Shown here: piece by piece, positions 1 through 5,432 of the stretch
How positions within the stretch are numbered: position 1 is the stretch's first letter
Layout of the letters: each line of letters begins with the position of its first letter
Assembly: GCA_012027055.1 (NCBI GenBank)
Contig: VEPF01000137.1
Span: forward strand, 401 to 5,832
Direction of reading: 5' to 3'
DNA length: 5,432 nt
Source of the DNA: Gemmatimonadota bacterium
GTDB taxonomy: Bacteria; Gemmatimonadota; Gemmatimonadetes; Longimicrobiales; RSA9
Position numbers and translations under genes: made by a program
The notes under the pieces: generated by a model
Told to the model about the DNA's origin: nothing
The model's database searches: none
What the model saw: the letters and a program-made list of their open reading frames with translations, nothing else

Positions 1-1803
1 GCTTCGTCGTTCCCTTCGGGCGGCCTGCGCGCCACGTTCGAGGCACGCGGCTACACCGCCTGGGATGCCACCTCGCCGGCGTTCATCGTGGAGAACTCGG
101 GCGGCTGCTACCTGGCCATCCCGACCGCGTTCGCGTCCTGGACGGGGGAAGCGCTCGACAAGAAGGTGCCGCTGCTGCGCTCCATCCAGGCGTTGGACCG
201 GCAGGCCCGCCGGGCCCTGAAGCTGTTCGGCGCCGGGGCTGAGCGGGTGCATGCCACGCTCGGACCGGAGCAGGAGTACTTCCTGATCGACCAGGAGTTC
301 TACTACCGCCGGCCCGACCTCATCGCGTGCGGGCGCACGCTGTTCGGAGCCCGGCCGCCCAAGGGACAGGAGCTCGAGGACCACTACTTCGGCGCCATCC
401 CGGAGCGGGTCCTGGCCTACATGCTGGAGGTCGAACGCGAGCTGTACCGCCTGGGCGTGCCGGTGAAGACTCGGCACAACGAGGTCGCTCCCGGGCAGTT
501 CGAGATGGCGCCCATCTACGAGACCGCGAACCTGGCGGCCGATCACCAGCAGTTGGTAATGATGGTGCTGCGCAAGGTGGCGCGTGAGTACGGGCTAGTC
601 GCGCTGCTGCACGAGAAGCCGTTCGCGGGCGTGAACGGCAGCGGCAAGCACCTCAACTGGTCGTTCGGCACACACGGGCAGAACCTGCTCGAGCCCGGCG
701 ACAGCCCGCACGACAACATGCAGCTCCTGTCCTTCTGCACGGCGGCGCTGCGCGCCGTGGAGCGGCACCAGGACCTGATCCGCGCCTCGGTCGCGTTCGC
801 CGGCAACGATCATCGGCTCGGTGCCAACGAGGCTCCGCCCGCGATCATCTCCGTGTTCCTGGGCGATCAGCTCACGGACATCTTCGAGCAGATCGAGAAG
901 ACCGGGCGCGCCCGGAGCAGCAAGGACGGCGGCCTGCTGGGGCTCGGCACCTCCAGCCTGCCCCAGCTCCCCAAGCACGCCGGCGACCGCAACCGTACGT
1001 CACCCTTTGCCTTCACCGGCAACAAGTTCGAGTTCCGGGCGCCCGGGGCCTCCCAGTCCATCTCCTGGCCGGCGACGGTGCTCAACACCATCGTCGCCGA
1101 GTCCATCGATGAGCTGTGCACCGAGCTCGAGGCCGAGCTCGCGAAGAAGAACGCGAAGTTCGACAATGCGCTGCACCGCGTCCTCGCCCGCGAAATCCGG
1201 ACGGTGCGCCACATCATCTTCAACGGCGACGGCTACAGCCGGGAGTGGCACGAGGAAGCCGGCCGCCGCGGCCTGCTCAACCTTCCCGACACCCTCGAGG
1301 CCGCGCCATTCCTGGTGTCCGAGAAGAACCTCGCACTGCTCGAGAAATACGGGGTGCTGAGCAAGCGCGAAGCGGAAGCCCGCGAGGAGGTGGTGGTCGA
1401 TCAGTACTTCAAGACCATCAACATCGAGGGTGAGACCACGGCCGAGATCGCGCGTACCATGATCCTCCCGGCCGCGCTTCGCTACCTCAACGAGCTGCTC
1501 GCTGCCGCCGAGAACCTCGACGAGCTCGAGCTGCCATCGGCCCCGGAGCGCACTTCCGGCGTCACCGCGCTGGTCACCCGCGTGAACGGACTGATCGACG
1601 AGCTGGTCGCGGCGCTCGACGTGCTGATCGCCCAGAACGAAGAGCTCGGCGGGGACACCGTCCACTCCACGGCCCGCCACATGCGCGCCAACATCATTCC
1701 GGCCATGAACGACGTGCGGACCGTCTGCGACCGCCTCGAGAAGATTCTGCCGGACGACCTCTGGCCGCTGCCGCGCTACCGTGAAATGCTGTTCATCAAG
1801 TGA
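1..1803 (+). CDS. glnN: Type III glutamine synthetase (GSIII), 5'-truncated by the window edge
   Basis: This enzyme makes L-glutamine from glutamate and ammonium with ATP in the cytoplasm, the main route of ammonium assimilation. The reading frame is open from base 1, so the start lies outside the window; 600 residues are visible, against roughly 700-730 in complete GSIII proteins, so about 100-130 N-terminal residues are missing. The GTG at 88 is internal, because conserved sequence (SSFPSGGLRATFEARGYTAW, residues 2-21) precedes it. Catalytic-domain motifs follow in order: GPEQEYFLID (88-97, metal/glutamate-binding acidic residues), NEVAPGQFEMAP (160-171), GVNGSGKHLNWS (210-221), GNDHRLGANEAPPA (268-281) and NRTSPFAFTGNKFEFRAPG (331-349, arginine-containing substrate site). 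The last ~200 residues form the helical C-terminal extension typical of GSIII, including NIEGETTAEIARTMILPAA. No frameshift or missing motif is seen. A strong hairpin follows the stop. Type III is clear from these motifs; type I and II enzymes lack the long C-terminal region. Confidence 0.96.
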   Translation, partial: ASSFPSGGLRATFEARGYTAWDATSPAFIVENSGGCYLAIPTAFASWTGEALDKKVPLLRSIQALDRQARRALKLFGAGAERVHATLGPEQEYFLIDQEFYYRRPDLIACGRTLFGARPPKGQELEDHYFGAIPERVLAYMLEVERELYRLGVPVKTRHNEVAPGQFEMAPIYETANLAADHQQLVMMVLRKVAREYGLVALLHEKPFAGVNGSGKHLNWSFGTHGQNLLEPGDSPHDNMQLLSFCTAALRAVERHQDLIRASVAFAGNDHRLGANEAPPAIISVFLGDQLTDIFEQIEKTGRARSSKDGGLLGLGTSSLPQLPKHAGDRNRTSPFAFTGNKFEFRAPGASQSISWPATVLNTIVAESIDELCTELEAELAKKNAKFDNALHRVLAREIRTVRHIIFNGDGYSREWHEEAGRRGLLNLPDTLEAAPFLVSEKNLALLEKYGVLSKREAEAREEVVVDQYFKTINIEGETTAEIARTMILPAALRYLNELLAAAENLDELELPSAPERTSGVTALVTRVNGLIDELVAALDVLIAQNEELGGDTVHSTARHMRANIIPAMNDVRTVCDRLEKILPDDLWPLPRYREMLFIK

Positions 1804-1808
1804 TGCTT

Positions 1809-1852
1809 GCAGGCCGCCGGCCGGCGCCTACGGGCGCCGGCCGGCGGCCTGC
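1809..1852. terminator. Perfect 20-bp GC-rich hairpin with TACG tetraloop, between convergent genes
   Basis: The arms at 1809-1828 and 1833-1852 are exact reverse complements, and the four-base loop TACG (1829-1832) is closed by a C-G pair. Plus-strand RNA would therefore have the exceptionally stable C(UACG)G tetraloop. The hairpin begins five bases after the glutamine synthetase stop and ends 12 bases beyond the stop of the minus-strand fur remnant, so it lies where a bidirectional terminator would. Neither side has a run of T (the plus strand continues GCGTTCCCGCC), so it is not a textbook intrinsic terminator. It may act with Rho, or as a 3'-end RNA-stabilising structure. Confidence 0.7.
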
Positions 1853-1864
1853 GCGTTCCCGCCT

Positions 1865-2043
1865 TCAACGGCAGGTCGCGCAGCGCCCCACCAGCTCCAG
1901 GCGGTATCCCTCCACCGAGAAATCCGCCGCGGTCCCGCCAAGTAGCGGTAGACTGCCGACCGCTGCCGGGTGTAGCGCTGCCCGTGTGATTCCAGTGCCT
2001 GCCGCAGCAGCCGGGCCCGGCTCCCGCCTCGCACGCTCACCAT
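1865..2043 (-). pseudogene. Fur/PerR-family regulator remnant with internal deletion and frameshift
   Basis: Reading the minus strand from ATG at 2043-2041, an AAGGAG Shine-Dalgarno sequence (2058-2053) lies nine bases upstream. The first ~35 residues, including RARLLRQALESHGQRYTRQR and SAVYRYL, match the start of the Fur winged-helix domain (pattern R-x-T-x-Q-R-x-x-V). After YRYL the expected rest of the DNA-binding domain, the histidine-rich metal site and the first CxxC are absent. Sequence at 1924-1865, in another reading frame, encodes DFSVEGYRLELVGRCATCR and a TGA. This is the characteristic Fur/PerR C-terminus (F-x-V-x-x-x-R-L-E-x-x-G-x-C-x-x-C). Fur proteins are about 140-150 residues, so about 85-90 codons have been lost around 1922-1945 and the frame broken. 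A protein made from the start codon would carry only a partial helix-turn-helix and then unrelated residues, so it is presumably non-functional. Which metal or peroxide the ancestor sensed cannot be told. Confidence 0.8.
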
Positions 2044-2056
2044 TGCAGGCAACTCC

Positions 2057-2085
2057 TTCACGGATGGAGGATTTAGCTGTATGCT
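2057..2085 (+). promoter_or_regulatory. Candidate sigma-70-type promoter for the receiver-like gene
   Basis: TTCACG (2057-2062, 4 of 6 to the -35 consensus) and TATGCT (2080-2085, 4 of 6 to the -10 consensus) are separated by 17 bases. Transcription would begin near 2092, leaving a leader of about 54 nt before the proposed start at 2146. The -35 hexamer overlaps the Shine-Dalgarno sequence of the divergent fur remnant. Assignment is by consensus match only. Confidence 0.4.
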
Positions 2086-2111
2086 TACCCCGGCACGGGG
2101 CGCACTGTCAA
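2081..2111 (-). promoter_or_regulatory. Candidate promoter of the fur remnant (perfect TTGACA -35)
   Basis: On the minus strand a perfect TTGACA occupies 2111-2106. The best -10 candidates are weak: TAAGCA (2087-2082, 18-base spacer) or AAGCAT (2086-2081, 19-base spacer). Transcription would start near 2075, just ahead of the Shine-Dalgarno at 2058-2053, which fits a functional leader. A weak -10 with a perfect -35 could mean an activated promoter or decay after the gene was lost. Confidence 0.35.
2088..2100. promoter_or_regulatory. Short inverted repeat CCCCG-GCA-CGGGG in the divergent control region
   Basis: Five-base arms (2088-2092 and 2096-2100) flank three bases. The repeat lies between the -35 and -10 of the minus-strand promoter candidate and at the predicted transcription start of the plus-strand one, where a shared operator would act. 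It is not AT-rich and does not look like a Fur, Zur or PerR box. In GC-rich DNA a repeat this short can arise by chance. Confidence 0.2.
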
Positions 2112-2145
2112 CCGCGATCACGACCTGAACGCACCGGAGATAACC

Positions 2146-2520
2146 CTGTCCCACAACGACTTGACTGCGGTGGCCGCGGCCGCGGACCTGCTCTTCGCCG
2201 CGCGCATCAGGGCGGCCGGCGAGGCGGCCGGTCGCCGGGTGGTGCTGCTGACGTCCCGCGTCGATGCACGGGCGCGCATCGGCGCGGAACGGCCAGGGCT
2301 GCTGATTCTGGACCTGGAGGCGCGCTGGCTGGATGCGCTCACGCTGATTCGGGCGCTGAAAACAGATCCGGAATCCGCGGGGATGACCGTGGTGGCTTTC
2401 GCGTCCCATGTGAATGCCGATGCCCTCGCGGCCGCACGCGCTGCGGGCGCGGACCGGGTGCTGGCCCGCTCGGCGTTGCCGCGCCTGCTGCCGGAGCTGA
2501 TGGGCGCGGCCCGGGGTTGA
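2146..2520 (+). CDS. Stand-alone receiver-like (CheY-fold) protein, degenerate active site
   Basis: This encodes 124 residues with the alternating hydrophobic-strand and helix pattern of a response-regulator receiver domain and no output domain. Landmarks, numbered from the CTG at 2146, are: D14 (AADLLFAARIR) in place of the usual acidic pair, D56 in LLILDLEA as the phospho-acceptor position, S87 in VVAFASHV as the strand-4 Ser/Thr, and R108 in RVLARSAL where Lys-Pro is normal. CTG is preferred because GGAG (2136-2139) ends six bases before it, and the numbering then fits CheY (D13, D57, T87, K109). The next usual codon, TTG at 2161, is 21 bases from that site and would give 119 residues. Single-domain receivers relay or titrate phosphate or bind partner proteins; loss of one acidic residue and of the Lys suggests altered or no phosphorylation. 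No histidine kinase is in view. The neighbouring fur remnant is divergent and dksA-like gene convergent. The fold is fairly secure; the role is unknown. Confidence 0.75.
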   Translation: MSHNDLTAVAAAADLLFAARIRAAGEAAGRRVVLLTSRVDARARIGAERPGLLILDLEARWLDALTLIRALKTDPESAGMTVVAFASHVNADALAAARAAGADRVLARSALPRLLPELMGAARG

Positions 2521-2549
2521 GCGCGGCCGGACTGGCCCTGCAAAACGAA

Positions 2550-2571
2550 GGGCGACCCCGAAGAGTCGCCC
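2550..2571 (-). terminator. Intrinsic terminator of the dksA-like gene
   Basis: GGGCGAC (2550-2556) pairs with GTCGCCC (2565-2571) around an eight-base loop. On the minus strand the stem is followed by TTCGTTTTG, giving a short U-rich tail, 32 bases beyond the dksA-like stop. On the plus strand there is no T run after the stem, so it fits the minus-strand gene best, although it also lies just after the convergent receiver-like gene. Confidence 0.65.
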
Positions 2572-2590
2572 GGTGATGAACTGTGTGCTG

Positions 2591-2612
2591 CGCCGCGTCG
2601 GCTCACGCGGCG
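2591..2612 (-). other. Perfect 8-bp hairpin spanning the dksA-like stop codon
   Basis: CGCCGCGT (2591-2598) and ACGCGGCG (2605-2612) are exact reverse complements around a six-base loop. The stop codon TGA (minus strand, 2605-2603) lies at the loop and stem boundary. Together with the terminator 20 bases downstream, the transcript 3' end would carry two successive stem-loops. It may simply follow from the GC-rich Asp-Ala-Ala codons, or it may stabilise the mRNA 3' end. Confidence 0.4.
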
Positions 2613-2995
2613 TCGGCCTCTTCCTTCAGTTTGCAGTTCATGCAGTAGCGCGCGTGGGGCAGCGTGTCCAGGCGGTCGAAGTCGATCAGGTCGCCGCAGC
2701 CGTAGCAGATGCCGAACTTCTCGGGCTCCTTGTACAGGCGCCGCAGGGCATCTTCGATGCGGTACAGGTAACGGCCTTCCTTGCTGGCGAACAGCATCAT
2801 CTTCTCGCGTTCCATGGCGTCGGTGCCCAGGTCCGCCATGTGATCGGAGTAGGAGTAGGAATCGGAATCGTTCTGCTCGGCCGATTCCTTGGCCATTTCG
2901 TCGTACTGCCCGAGCGAGCGGCGGGCGCGATCGCGCTCGCGAAGCAGCCGCTGCTGCAGGTGCTCGATCTGCTTCTTCGTGAGCTTCTTCGCCAT
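2603..2995 (-). CDS. DksA/TraR-family zinc-finger transcription factor
   Basis: This is a 130-residue protein of the DksA/TraR family, whose members insert a coiled coil into the RNA polymerase secondary channel and change promoter choice, often with ppGpp. Residues 5-41 (LTKKQIEHLQQRLLRERDRA onward) and about 60-91 are the charged helices of the predicted coiled coil. Residues 42-59 are the tip, with the repeat DSDSYSYS (43-50) and MADLGTD (53-59). C97, C100, C118 and C121 form the C-x2-C-x17-C-x2-C zinc finger (CYGC and CMNC). The start is set by GGAGG (3008-3004), eight bases before the ATG; an in-frame upstream extension has no such site and would swallow the promoter candidate. The tip differs from the DxxDxA of E. 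coli DksA, so it is a DksA-like paralogue rather than proven DksA. It is divergent from acsA and convergent with the receiver-like gene, with its own terminator, so probably monocistronic. Family is certain; physiological role is not. Confidence 0.93.
   Translation of the reverse strand: MAKKLTKKQIEHLQQRLLRERDRARRSLGQYDEMAKESAEQNDSDSYSYSDHMADLGTDAMEREKMMLFASKEGRYLYRIEDALRRLYKEPEKFGICYGCGDLIDFDRLDTLPHARYCMNCKLKEEADAA
2846..2869 (-). repeat. In-frame hexanucleotide tandem repeats inside the dksA-like gene
   Basis: GGAGTA occurs twice (2846-2857), followed directly by GGAATC twice (2858-2869). On the coding strand this reads GATTCC twice then TACTCC twice, encoding DSDSYSYS at residues 43-50. 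The six-base units keep frame, so slippage would add or remove two residues at a time in the predicted coiled-coil tip. Confidence 0.8.
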
Positions 2996-3077
2996 CCGAA
3001 CAGCCTCCGTGAGCCCTCGCGGTCCAGTGCACGGCGTACTGTCGCCGCAACATTGCTGTGAAGCTGCCAGTTGCTGC

Positions 3078-3092
3078 GGTTCCCCGGGAACC
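3078..3092. promoter_or_regulatory. 15-bp palindrome GGTTCCCCGGGAACC at the start of the dksA-like leader
   Basis: Seven-base arms flank a single central base. If the minus-strand promoter at 3133-3105 is real, transcription starts near 3098 and the palindrome covers about +7 to +21, a position suited to a repressor operator or a 5'-end RNA structure. A second CCCGGG (3091-3096) follows the first (3083-3088) after two bases, making a short direct repeat. No known regulator is recognised for it. Confidence 0.4.
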
Positions 3093-3104
3093 CGGGAGCC
3101 ATAA

Positions 3105-3133
3105 AAAATAACGATTTTCCGCATTTGCGACAA
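3105..3133 (-). promoter_or_regulatory. Candidate promoter of the dksA-like gene
   Basis: On the minus strand TTGTCG (3133-3128, 4 of 6) and TATTTT (3110-3105, 4 of 6) are separated by exactly 17 bases. They lie in the only clearly AT-rich block of the intergenic region (about 3101-3126). The predicted transcript starts near 3098 and has a leader of about 100 nt before the ATG at 2995, long enough to hold regulatory structure. Confidence 0.5.
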
Positions 3134-3201
3134 CCCGCGACGGTCCGCCAGCGATTCCCCGCCCGCGTCGTTCCGGCCCCGCGCAGCCATCCGCACGGGG
3201 C

Positions 3202-3230
3202 TGGACCGCGCCGGCGCCCGCTGGTACTAT
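3202..3230 (+). promoter_or_regulatory. Candidate promoter of acsA
   Basis: TGGACC (3202-3207, 4 of 6) and TACTAT (3225-3230, 4 of 6) are separated by 17 bases. The transcript would start near 3237 and have a leader of about 93 nt. It does not overlap the divergent dksA-like promoter, about 70 bases away, so the two genes may be controlled separately. Supported by consensus match and position only. Confidence 0.4.
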
Positions 3231-3275
3231 GCGCGGCCCGGTGCGGGTGATGCCCTGCCTCGTCCCGGTCTTCCC

Positions 3276-3294
3276 GCCGGCCCGCTCGGCCGGC
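3276..3294 (+). promoter_or_regulatory. GC-rich hairpin in the acsA leader
   Basis: GCCGGCC (3276-3282) and GGCCGGC (3288-3294) form a perfect seven-pair stem around a five-base loop. It lies about 25 bases before the AGGAGG ribosome binding site (3319-3324). There is no T run after it, so it is not an obvious terminator. It could influence leader stability or translation, or be a chance product of GC-rich sequence. I recognise no riboswitch consensus in this leader. Confidence 0.3.
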
Positions 3295-3329
3295 TCTCTC
3301 TGGCACCAGCCGGCTGACAGGAGGATGAG

Positions 3330-5285
<1,956 letters not shown>

Positions 5286-5304
5286 TCCCCCCGGCCGCGG
5301 GTCC

Positions 5305-5325
5305 GCCGGCGCGGCGCACGCCGGC
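5305..5325 (+). terminator. Terminator-like hairpin after acsA
   Basis: GCCGGCG (5305-5311) and CGCCGGC (5319-5325) form a perfect seven-pair stem with a seven-base loop, starting 19 bases after the acsA stop. No T run follows (CGTCGGTCGCC), so intrinsic termination is doubtful; it may mark the transcript 3' end with Rho-dependent help. Confidence 0.4.
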
Positions 5326-5397
5326 CGTCGGTCGCCGCGACGCCTGCAACCGTGCCGGCGGGGTTGCCGTAGAGAAGCCGGGCGGCTGGCGACCGCC

Positions 5398-5428
5398 TTG
5401 TCAGGCGGGGGCAGGGGGCGTCTATCTT
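5398..5428 (+). promoter_or_regulatory. Possible promoter for a gene beyond the window
   Basis: TTGTCA (5398-5403, 5 of 6) and TATCTT (5423-5428, 4 of 6) are separated by 19 bases, longer than ideal. They lie at the right edge, about 110 bases after acsA, in sequence with no visible gene. The gene it would serve is not in view. Confidence 0.25.
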
Positions 5429-5432
5429 GGGG

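Noticed and set aside
1828..2409. A 193-codon minus-strand frame that contains the fur N-terminus in frame.
   Set aside because: Only residues from the ATG at 2043 to about 1945 look like Fur. The upstream part is antisense to the receiver-like gene and the downstream part runs through the hairpin.
1800..2576. A 258-codon plus-strand open frame beginning at the end of the glutamine synthetase gene.
   Set aside because: It runs through the hairpin and the fur remnant and overlaps the receiver-like gene in another frame. Its composition is Arg/Pro/Gly-rich without motifs.
3052..3078. TGTGA near 3056 as half of a CRP-type site.
   Set aside because: No matching TCACA half-site occurs at the expected distance.
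2996..3196. Upstream in-frame extension of the dksA-like gene to an ATG at 3196.
   Set aside because: The ATG at 2995 has a strong GGAGG site eight bases upstream and gives the usual family start. The extension would include the AT-rich promoter candidate and has no family similarity.
3325..3327. ATG five bases before the acsA start.
   Set aside because: It is in another frame and only one base beyond the AGGAGG, too close for initiation.
5286..5397. Search for a small gene in the tail after acsA.
   Set aside because: No frame with a ribosome binding site and plausible protein composition is seen; only hairpin-forming GC-rich sequence.
5403..5432. Possible G-quadruplex from the G runs at the right edge.
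   Set aside because: Only three runs of four or more G are visible before the window ends, and the last is separated by ten bases. G runs are common in sequence this rich in G and C.

Overview
The window is a stretch of GC-rich bacterial chromosome with strong G/C bias at third codon positions. It carries ordinary housekeeping and regulatory genes. I see no mobile element, CRISPR array, tRNA or rRNA. The DksA-like protein (MADLGTDAMERE and FASKEGRYLYRIEDALRRLY segments) and a type III glutamine synthetase beside an acetyl-CoA synthetase recall Gemmatimonadota or a neighbouring phylum. This placement rests on memory of family sequences and is tentative.

Layout from left to right: (1) the last 600 codons of a type III glutamine synthetase on the plus strand, running in from outside the window and ending at 1803; (2) a perfect 20-bp inverted repeat capped by a TACG tetraloop at 1809-1852; (3) on the minus strand, a Fur/PerR-family gene reduced to its first and last parts by an internal, frame-breaking deletion (1865-2043); (4) a compact divergent control region (about 2044-2145) with a promoter candidate in each direction; (5) a small stand-alone receiver-like (CheY-fold) protein on the plus strand that probably starts at a CTG codon; (6) a convergent DksA/TraR-type zinc-finger gene on the minus strand with an intrinsic terminator; (7) a 334-bp divergent intergenic region with promoter candidates both ways; (8) a complete acetyl-CoA synthetase gene on the plus strand; (9) a 147-bp tail with a terminator-like hairpin and a possible promoter for a gene beyond the window.

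The genes do not form one operon: orientation changes at almost every boundary. Metabolically, glutamine synthetase (ammonium assimilation) and acetyl-CoA synthetase (acetate activation) are core nitrogen and carbon enzymes, and the DksA-like protein is a likely RNA-polymerase-binding regulator. The most notable items are the fur remnant, the SD-supported CTG start of the receiver-like gene, and a hexanucleotide repeat at the predicted tip of the DksA-like coiled coil. I found no convincing new multi-gene system.
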